Assembly: GCF_019880635.1 (NCBI RefSeq)
Contig: NZ_JAINVX010000001.1
Span: forward strand, 893,501-957,500
DNA length: 64,000 nucleotides
From: Hanstruepera marina
GTDB lineage: Bacteria; Bacteroidota; Bacteroidia; Flavobacteriales; Flavobacteriaceae
Direction: 5' to 3'
Made by a program: the position numbers and the translations under genes. Shown here piece after piece: positions 38,164-48,819 of the stretch (the first letter of the stretch is position 1; every line of letters begins with the position of its first letter). The notes under the pieces were generated by a model. It searched no databases, was not told where the DNA came from, and saw only the letters and a list, made by a program, of their open reading frames with translations.

Positions 38164-38433
38164 ATGGCTAAAGAATCAATGAAAGCCCGTGAGGTAAAAA
38201 GAGCAAAAACGGTAGCAAAGTATGCTGAAAAACGCAAAGCTTTAAAAGAAGCTGGCGATTATGAAGCATTACAAAAATTACCAAAAAATGCTTCTCCTGT
38301 ACGTATGCACAACCGTTGCAAATTAACAGGAAGACCAAAAGGTTATATGAGAACATTTGGTATTTCTCGTGTATTGTTCAGAGAAATGGCTAACCAAGGA
38401 TTAATCCCTGGTGTTAAAAAAGCAAGTTGGTAA
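38164..38433 (+). CDS. rpsN: 30S ribosomal protein S14, long zinc-free type
   Basis: 89 aa, the long form. The CxxC knuckles of the short zinc-binding S14 are absent; the core is [19 protein letters not shown] followed by [14 protein letters not shown]. Only one rpsN is in the window. Confidence 0.97.
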   Translation: MAKESMKAREVKRAKTVAKYAEKRKALKEAGDYEALQKLPKNASPVRMHNRCKLTGRPKGYMRTFGISRVLFREMANQGLIPGVKKASW

Positions 38434-38504
38434 AAAATTATTAATTGGTTTCAGGTTTAATTCCGATAGTCGTAATTAAAAACCGTTACCGCAAATTTAT
38501 AACT

Positions 38505-38903
38505 ATGTATACAGATCCAATAGCGGATTATTTAACAAGAATTAGAAACGCAGTGCGTGCTAACCACAGAGTGGTTGAGATTCCTGCATCTAATCTTAAA
38601 AAAGAAATCACTAAAATATTATTCGATCAAGGATATATTTTAAGTTACAAATTCGAAGATTCAGCTGTACAAGGGACTATCAAGATAGCGCTTAAGTACA
38701 ACAAGGAAACTAAAGAACCTGTAATTAAGAAGATTCAAAGAATAAGTAAACCAGGTTTACGTAAGTACGCAAGTTCAAAAGAACTTCCTAGAATTCTTAA
38801 TGGTCTTGGTATTGCAATCGTTTCTACCTCCCATGGTGTAATGACTGGAAAACAAGCTCAAAGAGAAAATGTTGGAGGTGAAGTACTTTGTTACGTTTAC
38901 TAA
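38505..38903 (+). CDS. rpsH: 30S ribosomal protein S8
   Basis: The start at 38505 ([19 protein letters not shown]) gives 132 aa, the normal S8 length; the frame is open another 20 codons but that stretch has no family similarity. The C-terminus [17 protein letters not shown] is typical. The 71-base gap before it is wider than its neighbours'. In E. coli S8 represses the spc operon. Confidence 0.96.
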   Translation: MYTDPIADYLTRIRNAVRANHRVVEIPASNLKKEITKILFDQGYILSYKFEDSAVQGTIKIALKYNKETKEPVIKKIQRISKPGLRKYASSKELPRILNGLGIAIVSTSHGVMTGKQAQRENVGGEVLCYVY

Positions 38904-38923
38904 TTTTAAAAAGACTATAAGAC

Positions 38924-39466
38924 ATGTCAAGAATAGGTAATAACCCAGTAGCAATTCCAGAAGGAGTTACAGTTGAAGTCAACGATAACATAGTTACAGT
39001 AAAAGGAAAATTAGGTGAGTTAACTCAAGAATTTTCAAACGTATCTATCAAAGTTGAAGAAGGAAATGTTTTAGTTGAGCGTTCTTCAGATAAAAAAGAA
39101 GATAAAGCTAAACATGGTCTTTATAGAGCACTTATTTTCAATATGATTGAAGGTGTATCTAAAGGATGGACAAAAGAGTTAGAGTTAGTAGGTGTTGGAT
39201 ATAGAGCAACAAATCAAGGTCAAAAACTAGATTTAGCTTTAGGTTTTTCGCATAATATCATTTTAGATTTAGCTCCTGAAGTTAAAGTAGAAACGGTATC
39301 AGAAAAAGGAAAGAACCCTATAGTAAAACTAACTTCTCACGATAAGCAATTGGTTGGACAAGTTGCAGCCAAAATACGCGGATTTAGAAAACCAGAACCT
39401 TACAAAGGTAAAGGTGTGAAGTTTGTTGGTGAACAAATAAGAAGAAAAGCAGGTAAATCAGCTTAA
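38924..39466 (+). CDS. rplF: 50S ribosomal protein L6
   Basis: 180 aa with two repeated L6 domains, MSRIGNNPVAIPEGV at the start and the RGFRKPEPYKGKGVKF C-terminal rRNA-binding motif. Normal length. Confidence 0.98.
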   Translation: MSRIGNNPVAIPEGVTVEVNDNIVTVKGKLGELTQEFSNVSIKVEEGNVLVERSSDKKEDKAKHGLYRALIFNMIEGVSKGWTKELELVGVGYRATNQGQKLDLALGFSHNIILDLAPEVKVETVSEKGKNPIVKLTSHDKQLVGQVAAKIRGFRKPEPYKGKGVKFVGEQIRRKAGKSA

Positions 39467-39476
39467 TAATTAAGTT

Positions 39477-39833
39477 ATGGCATTAACAAAGAACGAAAGA
39501 CGATTAAGAATTAAGAACAGAGTTCGTAAAATAGTTTCAGGTACTGAAGCTAGACCAAGATTATCTGTTTTTAGAAGTAATAAAGAAATTTATGCTCAAA
39601 TAGTTGATGACGTTACTGGTAAAACTATCAGTGCTGCATCTTCAAGAGATAAAGACATTAGTTCTGCAAAAGGTACAAAAACAGAAGTTGCTGCATTAGT
39701 AGGAAAAGCTGTTGCTGAAAAAGCCCTTAAAGCAGGTGTAGAAACAATCTCTTTTGATAGAGGAGGTTATTTATATCACGGAAGAGTAAAATCATTAGCA
39801 GAAGGTGCTAGAGAAGCAGGACTTAAATTCTAA
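39477..39833 (+). CDS. rplR: 50S ribosomal protein L18
   Basis: 118 aa, 5S rRNA binding with L5. [18 protein letters not shown] and the C-terminal [19 protein letters not shown] are diagnostic. Confidence 0.98.
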   Translation: MALTKNERRLRIKNRVRKIVSGTEARPRLSVFRSNKEIYAQIVDDVTGKTISAASSRDKDISSAKGTKTEVAALVGKAVAEKALKAGVETISFDRGGYLYHGRVKSLAEGAREAGLKF

Positions 39834-39839
39834 GAAATT

Positions 39840-40364
39840 ATGTATCAGAAATACAAAAGCGCAGAGCTAGTAAAACCAAGTGGATTAGATCTTAAAGATC
39901 GTTTAGTTGGAGTACAAAGAGTTACAAAGGTAACTAAAGGTGGTAGAGCATTCGGATTTTCAGCAATAGTTGTTGTTGGTGACGAAGCTGGAGTTGTTGG
40001 TCACGGATTAGGGAAATCTAAAGATGTGGCTAGTGCAATTGCAAAAGCTGTTGAAGACGCCAAGAAAAATTTAGTGCGTATACCAATCGTAAAAGGAACC
40101 TTACCTCACGAACAAAAAGGTAAATATGGTGGAGCAAGAGTAAACATCATTCCTGCAGCTCCTGGTACAGGAGTTATTGCTGGTGGTGCTGTAAGAACAG
40201 TACTTGAAGCAGTAGGTGTACACGATGTATTATCAAAATCTCAAGGTTCATCTAACCCACATAATGTTGTAAAAGCAACTTTTGATGCTTTATTACAATT
40301 AAGAGATGCAAGAACAATTGCTCGTGACAGAGGAATTTCTCTTGAAAAAGTTTTTAAAGGATAA
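39840..40364 (+). CDS. rpsE: 30S ribosomal protein S5
   Basis: 174 aa with the double-stranded-RNA-binding-like N-terminal domain ([20 protein letters not shown], the spectinomycin-related loop, apparently intact) and the C-terminal domain ([19 protein letters not shown]). Normal length. Confidence 0.98.
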   Translation: MYQKYKSAELVKPSGLDLKDRLVGVQRVTKVTKGGRAFGFSAIVVVGDEAGVVGHGLGKSKDVASAIAKAVEDAKKNLVRIPIVKGTLPHEQKGKYGGARVNIIPAAPGTGVIAGGAVRTVLEAVGVHDVLSKSQGSSNPHNVVKATFDALLQLRDARTIARDRGISLEKVFKG

Positions 40365-40376
40365 TAAAGGAAAACG

Positions 40377-40559
40377 ATGGCAAAGATTAAAGTTAAAAAA
40401 GTAAGAAGTGCAATCAATCGTACTAAAAGACAAAAGCTAACATTAGAAGCTTTAGGTCTTAAAAAGATTGGTCAAGTAGTAGAGCACGATGCCACACCAA
40501 ATATCCTTGGTATGGTTGCTAAAGTTTCACATTTAGTTTCTGTTGAAGAAACAAAATAA
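40377..40559 (+). CDS. rpmD: 50S ribosomal protein L30
   Basis: 60 aa, the short bacterial form, with KKVRSAINRTKRQKLTLEAL and the central LKKIGQVVEHDATPNILGM. Standard spot between rpsE and rplO. Confidence 0.97.
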   Translation: MAKIKVKKVRSAINRTKRQKLTLEALGLKKIGQVVEHDATPNILGMVAKVSHLVSVEETK

Positions 40560-40571
40560 TAAAACACTGAA

Positions 40572-41024
40572 ATGGATTTAAGTAATTTAAAACCTGCAGA
40601 GGGTTCAGTTAAAAGTCAAGGTAAACGAGTAGGTAGAGGACAAGGTTCTGGAAAAGGTGGTACTGCAACACGTGGTCACAAAGGAGCAAAGTCGCGTTCT
40701 GGTTATTCAAAGAAAATTGGTTTTGAAGGTGGTCAAATGCCGCTTCAAAGACGTGTGCCTAAGTTTGGCTTTACAAATATCAATCGTGTAGAGTATCAAG
40801 GTGTAAATTTAGATACTTTACAACTAATGGTAGATGACAAGAAAATAAAAGATACTGTAGATTTAGACACATTAATGGCTTTAAACCTAGTTGGCAAGAA
40901 CGATCTTGTTAAGATTTTAGGAAGAGGTGAATTAAAAGCTAAATTAACAGTAACAGCACATAAGTTTACTGCATCGGCAAAAGCTGCTATTGAAGCTGCT
41001 GGAGGAGAAGCTGTAACTTTATAA
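40572..41024 (+). CDS. rplO: 50S ribosomal protein L15
   Basis: 150 aa. The glycine-rich basic N-terminus (KRVGRGQGSGKGGTATRGHK) penetrates rRNA; a globular domain follows, ending AKAAIEAAGGEAVTL. secY follows after 15 bases. Confidence 0.98.
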   Translation: MDLSNLKPAEGSVKSQGKRVGRGQGSGKGGTATRGHKGAKSRSGYSKKIGFEGGQMPLQRRVPKFGFTNINRVEYQGVNLDTLQLMVDDKKIKDTVDLDTLMALNLVGKNDLVKILGRGELKAKLTVTAHKFTASAKAAIEAAGGEAVTL

Positions 41025-41039
41025 TCCCCATATAAGCGC

Positions 41040-42383
41040 ATGAAATTTATAGAGACATTAAAAAATGTTTGGAAAATAGAAGAACTAAGAAACAGAATTA
41101 TAGTAACATTAAGTCTGTTATTGGTTTACCGTTTTGGTGCACAAGTAGTTTTACCTGGTATTGATGCTGCGCAATTAGAAGGATTACAAGGTAGTACAGA
41201 AGATGGGTTGTTAGGTTTATTAAATGCTTTTACAGGAGGTGCTTTTGCTAACGCTTCTGTATTTGCTTTAGGAATTATGCCATATATATCAGCTTCTATT
41301 GTTGTACAATTAATGGGAATAGCTATTCCTTACCTACAAAAATTACAAAAAGAAGGTGCTAGTGGTCAGAAGAAAATTAATCAAATTACACGATGGTTAA
41401 CCATTGCAATTTGTTTGGTTCAAGCACCAGGCTATTTAGCAAGTTTACCGGCTTTAGGAATTCCAACTTCGGCCTTTTTATTAGGTCAAGGTACCTTATT
41501 CTATTTTTCATCTGTTATTATTTTAGTAACAGGCTGTATCTTCGCGATGTGGTTAGGAGAAAAAATTACAGATAAGGGTATTGGTAATGGTATTTCGTTA
41601 TTGATTATGGTGGGTATTATTGCAACCTTACCAAAAAACTTCTTATTAAATGCATCGTCTAGATTAGAAACTAATAGCGTGATGCTAATTCTTTTTGAAT
41701 TGGTAATCTGGTTATTAATCATTCTAGCTTCAGTTATGCTAGTAATGGCAGTAAGAAAAATTGCAGTACAATACGCAAGACGTACAGCATCTGGTGGTTA
41801 TGAAAAGAATGTTTTTGGATCTAGACAATATATTCCTTTAAAATTAAATGCGTCTGGTGTAATGCCAATCATTTTTGCACAAGCCATTATGTTTGTTCCA
41901 AGTTTAATAGGTGGTTCATCTTTCTTAAAGGAGACTTCTGCTGGACTGTGGATGCAAGCTAACTTTGCAGATATTTTTGGGTTTTGGTATAATGTAGTAT
42001 TTGCTTTTTTAATTATTGTGTTTACATATTTTTACACGGCAATTACGGTACCTACCAATAAAATGGCAGACGACTTAAAGCGAAGCGGTGGTTTTATTCC
42101 TGGTATTCGTCCAGGGAGTGAAACATCTGAATATTTAGATAAGATTATGTCTCAAATAACCTTACCAGGTTCAATATTTTTAGCGCTTATTGCTGTGTTC
42201 CCTGCAATTATTGTTAAGCTAATGAATGTACAATCTGGATGGGCTTTATTTTTCGGAGGGACATCATTATTAATTATGGTTGGAGTTGCAATTGACACTA
42301 TGCAACAAGTAAATTCATACTTGTTGAATAGACACTATGACGGCTTGATGAAAACAGGTAAAAATAGAAAAGCAGTAGCTTAA
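41040..42383 (+). CDS. secY: Protein translocase subunit SecY
   Basis: 447 aa with ten membrane helices, the channel of the Sec translocon. The plug-region helix near [14 protein letters not shown], the [14 protein letters not shown] helix and the cytoplasmic loops [11 protein letters not shown] and [12 protein letters not shown] are conserved. As usual in the spc cluster it lies after rplO; adk and map, which follow secY in some bacteria, are absent here. Confidence 0.98.
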   Translation: MKFIETLKNVWKIEELRNRIIVTLSLLLVYRFGAQVVLPGIDAAQLEGLQGSTEDGLLGLLNAFTGGAFANASVFALGIMPYISASIVVQLMGIAIPYLQKLQKEGASGQKKINQITRWLTIAICLVQAPGYLASLPALGIPTSAFLLGQGTLFYFSSVIILVTGCIFAMWLGEKITDKGIGNGISLLIMVGIIATLPKNFLLNASSRLETNSVMLILFELVIWLLIILASVMLVMAVRKIAVQYARRTASGGYEKNVFGSRQYIPLKLNASGVMPIIFAQAIMFVPSLIGGSSFLKETSAGLWMQANFADIFGFWYNVVFAFLIIVFTYFYTAITVPTNKMADDLKRSGGFIPGIRPGSETSEYLDKIMSQITLPGSIFLALIAVFPAIIVKLMNVQSGWALFFGGTSLLIMVGVAIDTMQQVNSYLLNRHYDGLMKTGKNRKAVA

Positions 42384-42393
42384 TATATATACT

Positions 42394-42609
42394 ATGGCAA
42401 AACAGGCAGCAATAGAACAAGACGGAACAATTATAGAAGCATTATCAAATGCTATGTTTCGTGTTGAATTAGAAAATGGTCACATTGTGACAGCACATAT
42501 ATCTGGTAAAATGCGTATGCATTACATTAAGTTATTACCAGGAGATAAAGTAAAATTAGAAATGAGCCCGTACGATTTAACAAAGGCTCGAATAACTTAT
42601 AGATACTAA
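42394..42609 (+). CDS. infA: Translation initiation factor IF-1
   Basis: 71 aa OB-fold protein, [20 protein letters not shown] through [20 protein letters not shown]. Normal length, ten bases after secY and four bases before rpmJ. Confidence 0.98.
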   Translation: MAKQAAIEQDGTIIEALSNAMFRVELENGHIVTAHISGKMRMHYIKLLPGDKVKLEMSPYDLTKARITYRY

Positions 42610-42613
42610 TACG

Positions 42614-42730
42614 ATGAAAGTAAGAGCATCAGTAAAAAAGAGAAGTGCAGACTGTAAGATCGTCCGCAGAAAAGGTAGACTTTACGTCATTAACAAAAAG
42701 AATCCTAGATTCAAACAAAGACAAGGTTAA
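42614..42730 (+). CDS. rpmJ: 50S ribosomal protein L36, cysteine-poor type
   Basis: A 38-aa gene ([20 protein letters not shown] ... NPRFKQRQG). Only one cysteine of the zinc site is left (ADCK); the first Cys, third Cys and the His of the zinc-binding form are replaced, so this L36 should not bind zinc. The usual place between infA and rpsM. Too short to appear in many ORF scans. Confidence 0.97.
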   Translation: MKVRASVKKRSADCKIVRRKGRLYVINKKNPRFKQRQG

Positions 42731-42735
42731 TTATT

Positions 42736-43110
42736 ATGGCAAGAATTGCAGGTGTAGACATACCAAAAAACAAAAGAGGAGTAATCTCACTTACCTATAT
42801 CTATGGAATAGGTAAAAGTAGAGCAAAAGAAATTTTAGCTACTGCTAAAGTTGATGAAAGTACTAAAGTTCAAGATTGGACAGATGACGAAATTGGAAAC
42901 ATTCGTGAAGCTGTAGGATCTTACACTATTGAAGGTGAATTACGTTCTGAAACACAATTAAACATTAAGAGATTAATGGATATTGGATGTTACAGAGGTA
43001 TACGTCATAGAGCTGGTCTTCCATTAAGAGGACAACGTACTAAAAACAACTCTAGAACAAGAAAAGGTAGAAGAAAAACTGTTGCTAACAAAAAAATGGC
43101 AACTAAATAA
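42736..43110 (+). CDS. rpsM: 30S ribosomal protein S13
   Basis: 124 aa, with [14 protein letters not shown], the [14 protein letters not shown] helix-turn element and the basic C-terminal tail ([20 protein letters not shown]). rpsK would normally follow within a few bases but here lies 106 bases away behind a repeat-like insert. Confidence 0.98.
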   Translation: MARIAGVDIPKNKRGVISLTYIYGIGKSRAKEILATAKVDESTKVQDWTDDEIGNIREAVGSYTIEGELRSETQLNIKRLMDIGCYRGIRHRAGLPLRGQRTKNNSRTRKGRRKTVANKKMATK

Positions 43111-43126
43111 AAATTAGACAATAGTC

Positions 43127-43206
43127 ATTAGAGTTTAGAGGTTAGATGAATCTGTTTGAAATAGCAATGTTTAGGATTCTAACAACTAAAAACTAACAAC
43201 TAGAAA
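43127..43206. repeat. AT-rich repeat-like insert between rpsM and rpsK
   Basis: The gap holds GTTTAGAGGTTAG on the left and several near copies of CTAACAACTA and AACTAGAAACT on the right, with short complementary arms (GTTAGA, TCTAAC). Such CTAACAACTA-type blocks are frequent between flavobacterial genes. No gene, promoter or terminator is clear. Confidence 0.5.
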
Positions 43207-43216
43207 CTTAAAAAAT

Positions 43217-43600
43217 ATGGCAAAGTCAAGTACTAAAAAACGTAAAGTAATTGTAGATGCAATTGGTGAAGCACACGTAACAGCTTCTTTTAACAACATC
43301 ATCATCTCTCTTACAAACAAAAAAGGCGATGTAATTTCATGGTCTTCAGCTGGTAAAATGGGATTCCGTGGATCTAAAAAGAACACACCTTATGCTGCAC
43401 AATTAGCTGCAGAAGATGCTGCGGCAGTTGCACAAGAAGCTGGATTAAAGAAAGTAAAAGTTTATGTTAAAGGTCCTGGAAATGGTAGAGAATCTGCTAT
43501 TCGTTCAATTCACAATGCAGGTATAGAGGTAACAGAAATTATTGATGTTACACCATTACCACATAATGGTTGTAGACCTCCAAAACGTAGAAGAGTATAA
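43217..43600 (+). CDS. rpsK: 30S ribosomal protein S11
   Basis: 127 aa, with [20 protein letters not shown] and the C-terminal [15 protein letters not shown] that contacts the 3' end of 16S rRNA. It is followed by a strong hairpin terminator, so transcription from the rpsL promoter probably ends mostly here. Confidence 0.98.
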   Translation: MAKSSTKKRKVIVDAIGEAHVTASFNNIIISLTNKKGDVISWSSAGKMGFRGSKKNTPYAAQLAAEDAAAVAQEAGLKKVKVYVKGPGNGRESAIRSIHNAGIEVTEIIDVTPLPHNGCRPPKRRRV

Positions 43601-43617
43601 TTTACATTATTAGAATC

Positions 43618-43657
43618 ATTAATATCAACTGTTTAAACGGTTGATATTAATTTTTTT
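43618..43657 (+). terminator. Intrinsic terminator after rpsK
   Basis: Stem ATTAATATCAAC / GTTGATATTAAT, 12 perfect pairs, loop of ten bases, then seven T. It lies inside a run of otherwise co-oriented ribosomal genes. Its right arm contains the TTG of the next promoter. Confidence 0.85.
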
Positions 43658-43670
43658 ATACGTAAATTTG
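43641..43670 (+). promoter_or_regulatory. Promoter of rpsD-rpoA-rplQ
   Basis: TTG at 43641-43643 and TAAATTTG at 43663-43670, spaced 19 bases, match the flavobacterial consensus. The -33 element is inside the right arm of the rpsK terminator hairpin. Start of transcription is expected near 43676, giving a leader of about 100 bases before rpsD. Confidence 0.8.
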
Positions 43671-43702
43671 CAAACCGAAAAAAATAATAAACAAGTATCA
43701 AC

Positions 43703-43758
43703 GAGAGACCAACGATTATCGAAGGATAAGATTAAGACCTTAATTCATAATCACTCTC
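43703..43758 (+). promoter_or_regulatory. Structured leader of rpsD, candidate S4 regulatory RNA
   Basis: Nested pairings are visible: GAGAG (43703-43707) with CTCTC (43754-43758), GATTAT (43714-43719) with ATAATC (43747-43752), and an inner hairpin ATTAA-GACC-TTAAT (43731-43744). The first helix has an internal loop ACCAAC opposite a single A. It lies between the promoter and the rpsD start. In other bacteria S4 represses its operon by binding such leaders. Candidate only; not tested by alignment. Confidence 0.6.
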
Positions 43759-43776
43759 ATAATTTAATTTTATAAA

Positions 43777-44382
43777 ATGGCAAGATATACTGGTCCTAAA
43801 ACTAAAATAGCTCGTAAATTTGGTGAAGCTATTTATGGAGAAGATAAGTCTTTTGAAAAGAGAAATTATCCTCCAGGTCAACATGGTGCAAACAAGCGTC
43901 GTGGTAAAAAATCTGAATACGCTATCCAATTAATGGAAAAACAAAAAGCAAAATACACTTACGGTATTTTAGAGCGTCAATTCAGAAACATGTTCAAAAA
44001 AGCAACAGCTGCTCCTGGAATTACTGGTGAGGTGTTGCTACAATTATGTGAATCGCGTTTAGATAACGTTGTTTTCAGAATGGGCATGTCTCCTTCAAGA
44101 AGTGGTGCAAGACAATTAGTATCGCATAGACACATTACTGTAAACGGTGAAATCGTAAATATCCCATCTTACCAATTAAAAGCTGGTGATGTTGTTGCAG
44201 TAAGAGAAAAATCAAAATCACTTGAATCAATTACTAATTCATTAGCAAACTCAAGTAACGTGTACGAATGGATTACTTGGAATAATGACACGAAGGAAGG
44301 AACTTATGTATCGGTTCCTGCAAGAATTCAGATTCCAGAAAATATCAACGAGCAATTCATCGTCGAATTATACTCTAAATAA
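43777..44382 (+). CDS. rpsD: 30S ribosomal protein S4, zinc-free type
   Basis: 201 aa. The N-terminus ([20 protein letters not shown]) lacks the four-cysteine zinc knuckle of the C+ type. The S4 RNA-binding domain begins near residue 90 ([20 protein letters not shown]). S4 is a primary 16S rRNA binder and, in many bacteria, the operon's own repressor. It begins its own transcription unit here. Confidence 0.97.
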   Translation: MARYTGPKTKIARKFGEAIYGEDKSFEKRNYPPGQHGANKRRGKKSEYAIQLMEKQKAKYTYGILERQFRNMFKKATAAPGITGEVLLQLCESRLDNVVFRMGMSPSRSGARQLVSHRHITVNGEIVNIPSYQLKAGDVVAVREKSKSLESITNSLANSSNVYEWITWNNDTKEGTYVSVPARIQIPENINEQFIVELYSK

Positions 44383-44479
44383 TAATTTAAAAACATTGGT
44401 ATTTAGCCAAAGGGTTTATTGGTACTTCTTCAAACTTTTAAACCGCGCAACTAAATAACAATTAAAACGAAGAAATAAT

Positions 44480-45472
44480 ATGGCAGTATTTAGTTTTCAA
44501 AAACCCGACAAAGTAATCATGATTGATTCAACTGACTTTGAAGGGAAATTCGAATTTAGACCTTTAGAACCAGGTTATGGTTTAACAGTTGGAAATGCAT
44601 TAAGAAGAGTTTTATTGTCTTCTTTAGAAGGTTTTGCAATCACATCGGTTAGAATTGAAGGTGTAGATCACGAGTTCTCTACAATAGCAGGTGTTGTTGA
44701 AGATGTTACTGAAATGATTTTAAATTTAAAACAAATCCGTTTTAAAAGACAAATCGAAGATGTAGACAACGAATCAGTTTCTATTTCTATTTCGGGTCAA
44801 GAACAAATTACAGCGGGCGATTTCCAAAAGTTTATTTCAGGATTCCAAGTATTAAATTCAGAATTAGTAATCTGTAATTTAGATCCTAAAGTGAACATCA
44901 ATATGGAAATTACCATTGAAAAAGGAAGAGGTTATGTTCCAGCAGAAGAAAACAAAAAAGCTTCAGCTCCAATAGGAACAATCTTTACAGATTCAATCTA
45001 CACACCAATTAAAAATGTTAAGTATAGCATTGAAAATTATCGTGTAGAGCAAAAAACAGATTACGAAAAATTAGTTTTCGAAATCATTACAGATGGTTCT
45101 ATTAACCCACAAGATGCGTTAACTGAAGCCGCTAAAACATTAATTCATCACTTCATGTTATTCTCTGATGAGCGTATTACATTAGAAGCTGATGAAATTG
45201 CACAGACTGAAACTTATGATGAAGAATCCCTTCACATGAGACAACTATTAAAAACGAAATTAGTTGATATGGATCTTTCTGTTCGTGCATTAAATTGTTT
45301 AAAAGCAGCAGAAGTTGATACTTTAGGTGATTTAGTATCATTCAACAAAAACGATTTAATGAAGTTCCGTAACTTCGGTAAAAAATCTTTAACAGAGCTT
45401 GAAGAGCTTGTAAACGTTAAAGGATTGAATTTCGGGATGGATTTATCAAAATATAAGTTAGATAAAGATTAA
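44480..45472 (+). CDS. rpoA: DNA-directed RNA polymerase subunit alpha
   Basis: 330 aa: N-terminal dimerisation domain ([20 protein letters not shown], about 25-45) and C-terminal DNA/activator-binding domain ([20 protein letters not shown], from about 262). Both domains are full length. A 97-base gap separates it from rpsD; there is no clear promoter or terminator in it. Confidence 0.98.
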   Translation: MAVFSFQKPDKVIMIDSTDFEGKFEFRPLEPGYGLTVGNALRRVLLSSLEGFAITSVRIEGVDHEFSTIAGVVEDVTEMILNLKQIRFKRQIEDVDNESVSISISGQEQITAGDFQKFISGFQVLNSELVICNLDPKVNINMEITIEKGRGYVPAEENKKASAPIGTIFTDSIYTPIKNVKYSIENYRVEQKTDYEKLVFEIITDGSINPQDALTEAAKTLIHHFMLFSDERITLEADEIAQTETYDEESLHMRQLLKTKLVDMDLSVRALNCLKAAEVDTLGDLVSFNKNDLMKFRNFGKKSLTELEELVNVKGLNFGMDLSKYKLDKD

Positions 45473-45483
45473 TTAATCATATT

Positions 45484-45516
45484 TTGCTCCCACGCAATGG
45501 CGTGGTTTGGTAGCAA
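45484..45516 (+). promoter_or_regulatory. Hairpin between rpoA and rplQ
   Basis: CCACGC-AATG-GCGTGG (45490-45505) with an outer helix TTGCT / AGCAA (45484-45488 and 45512-45516) separated by a 1 x 6 internal loop. GC-rich in AT-rich surroundings and with no U-run after it, so not a simple terminator. Possibly a ribosomal-protein binding site or a processing signal for rplQ mRNA. Confidence 0.65.
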
Positions 45517-45534
45517 GATGATAAAACAAACGTC

Positions 45535-46008
45535 ATGAGACACGGAAAAAAAACGAATCATTTAGGTAGAAAAACAGCTCACAGAAAAGCAATGTTAGCC
45601 AATATGGCTTGTTCTTTAATAGAGCACAAGCGTATTAATACAACCGTTGCCAAAGCTAAAGCTTTAAAGCAATTTGTTGAGCCTTTAGTAACTAAGTCTA
45701 AAGAAGATACAACACATAACAGACGTATTGTTATGTCGCGTTTAAGACAAAAAGAAGCTGTTGCTGAATTATTCAGAGAAGTTGCCCCTAAAGTTGGTGA
45801 TAGACCAGGAGGTTACACCAGAATTATTAAATTAGGAAATCGTTTAGGTGATAACGCTGATATGGCTATGATAGAATTAGTTGACTACAACGAAATCTAT
45901 AACGCAGATAAAGCGAAGAAGAAAACAACGCGTAGAAGTAGACGAGGAGGCTCAAAACCTGCCGCTGCTGCTCCAGTTGAGACTCAAGCAACAAACGAAG
46001 AAGAATAA
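45535..46008 (+). CDS. rplQ: 50S ribosomal protein L17, with long C-terminal tail
   Basis: 157 aa. Residues 1-117 are the standard L17 ([40 protein letters not shown]). A basic then Ala/Glu-rich tail of about 35 residues follows ([12 protein letters not shown] ... ATNEEE), an extension common in Bacteroidota. Last gene of the cluster, closed by a terminator. Confidence 0.97.
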   Translation: MRHGKKTNHLGRKTAHRKAMLANMACSLIEHKRINTTVAKAKALKQFVEPLVTKSKEDTTHNRRIVMSRLRQKEAVAELFREVAPKVGDRPGGYTRIIKLGNRLGDNADMAMIELVDYNEIYNADKAKKKTTRRSRRGGSKPAAAAPVETQATNEEE

Positions 46009-46031
46009 ATGTTAATAAGCATTTAAAATAT

Positions 46032-46065
46032 AAAGGATAATCTATTTTAGGTTATCCTTTTTTTT
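46032..46065 (+). terminator. Terminator of the ribosomal protein cluster
   Basis: Stem AAAGGATAA / TTATCCTTT around an 11-base loop, ending in a T-run. Positioned 24 bases after rplQ. Confidence 0.85.
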
Positions 46066-46094
46066 ATGCAATTTTGCAAAACCTTTTTTTAGAA

Positions 46095-47198
46095 ATGAAA
46101 TACAACAAACGAGACAAAGCTATAGTTCTACTTGCAGATGGAACTATATTTCACGGCAAATCAATTGGCAAAAAAGGAACTGCTTTTGGCGAAGTATGTT
46201 TCAATACGGGAACAACAGGTTATCAGGAAATATTTACCGATCCTTCCTACTTTGGGCAGCTTATGGTAACTACGAATGCGCATATAGGGAATTATGGAAC
46301 GCATGAAGATGAAATAGAATCTGATTCAATTAAGATTTCAGGATTAATTTGTAAAAATTTCAGTTTTAACTATTCTAGACCTTCAGCTGAAGGAAACCTT
46401 GAGCAATTTTTTGAAAAGCATAATGTTTTGGCTATTTCAGATGTTGATACCAGAGCTTTAGTATCATATATCAGAGATAATGGTGCTATGAATGCAGTAA
46501 TTTCAACAGATGTTGATAATATTGATGGTCTAAAAAAGCAGTTGGCAGACGTACCAAATATGGAAGGTTTGGAGTTGGCTTCAAAAGTATCAACTAAAGC
46601 CCCTTATTATTTTGGTGATGAAAATGCCAAGTATAAAATTGCTGCTTTGGATATTGGTGTAAAAAAGAATATTCTACGTAATCTGGCCAAACGTGATGCT
46701 TACATTAAAGTTTTTCCATATAACTCTAAATTTGAAGATTTAGAGGCATTCGAACCAGATGGGTATTTCTTGTCTAATGGACCAGGTGATCCTGAACCAT
46801 TGGTTGAAGCTCAAGCTGTGGCAAAGGAAGTTATAAGCAGGAATTTACCACTGTTTGGAATTTGTTTAGGGCATCAGGTTATTGCTCTAGCTAATGGTAT
46901 TTCAACTTACAAAATGCATCATGGACACCGAGGAATAAATCATCCAGTTATCAATAAAGTAACAGGAAAGGGTGAAATTACCTCGCAAAACCATGGTTTT
47001 GCTATCAATCGAGAAGAAACTGAAAAGCATCCTGATGTAGAAATAACTCATGTACATCTAAATGATCATACAGTTGCAGGAATTAAGATGAAATCTAAAA
47101 ACTGTTTTTCTGTACAATATCATCCAGAAGCTAGTCCTGGACCAAATGATTCAACCTATCTTTTTGATCAGTTTATAGAAAACATCAAAAACGCATAA
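46095..47198 (+). CDS. carA: Carbamoyl-phosphate synthase small subunit
   Basis: The glutaminase subunit that supplies ammonia for carbamoyl phosphate, used for arginine and pyrimidines. Start at 46095 (MKYNKRDKAIVLLADGTIFH), 367 aa; the frame upstream has only a TTG. The class-I amidotransferase nucleophile is the Cys in FGICLGHQ, and His of HPEASPGP completes the triad. carB is not beside it. Flanked by terminators, so it is a single-gene unit. Confidence 0.95.
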   Translation: MKYNKRDKAIVLLADGTIFHGKSIGKKGTAFGEVCFNTGTTGYQEIFTDPSYFGQLMVTTNAHIGNYGTHEDEIESDSIKISGLICKNFSFNYSRPSAEGNLEQFFEKHNVLAISDVDTRALVSYIRDNGAMNAVISTDVDNIDGLKKQLADVPNMEGLELASKVSTKAPYYFGDENAKYKIAALDIGVKKNILRNLAKRDAYIKVFPYNSKFEDLEAFEPDGYFLSNGPGDPEPLVEAQAVAKEVISRNLPLFGICLGHQVIALANGISTYKMHHGHRGINHPVINKVTGKGEITSQNHGFAINREETEKHPDVEITHVHLNDHTVAGIKMKSKNCFSVQYHPEASPGPNDSTYLFDQFIENIKNA

Positions 47199-47202
47199 AT
47201 TG

Positions 47203-47242
47203 AAAAGCCTCAAAGAATTTCAAGTTTCTTTGAGGTTTTTTT
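47203..47242 (+). terminator. Terminator after carA
   Basis: Stem CCTCAAAGAA / TTCTTTGAGG, ten perfect pairs, then seven T. Starts 10 bases after the stop codon. Confidence 0.9.
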
Positions 47243-47314
47243 ATTACGAAAACATTATCGTAAGAATTTAATACAATACTCATATAAAGAATATGCTTTA
47301 GTAAGAGTATTTTG

Positions 47315-47322
47315 TAAATTTG
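47315..47322 (+). promoter_or_regulatory. -7 box TAAATTTG of eno
   Basis: A consensus TAAATTTG ending 24 bases before the eno ATG. The -33 region is weak (CTTTAG near 47296), so expression may depend on other signals. Confidence 0.6.
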
Positions 47323-47346
47323 TAATCCAATTAAAAAATCAACTAA

Positions 47347-48636
<1,290 letters not shown>

Positions 48637-48659
48637 AACCTTTACAATTTTATAGTTTT

Positions 48660-48693
48660 AAGCGATTACTATTTACTGGTAATCGCTTTTTTT
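48660..48693 (+). terminator. Terminator after eno
   Basis: Stem AAGCGATTAC / GTAATCGCTT, ten perfect pairs, nine-base loop, then a T-run. Confidence 0.9.
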
Positions 48694-48819
48694 GTGATAA
48701 TAAATTTTAGTAATATCAAAATTGATAAATCCTTTCTGTATTCTTTATATATCGTGAGATATTTCGTATTTTAGTAGCGTCAAATTCGACACCTAAATAT
48801 CAAAAATTTTATAAAGAAT

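Noticed and set aside
38445..38504. N-terminal extension of S8
   Set aside because: The 20 extra codons have no S8 similarity, and the internal ATG gives the normal length.
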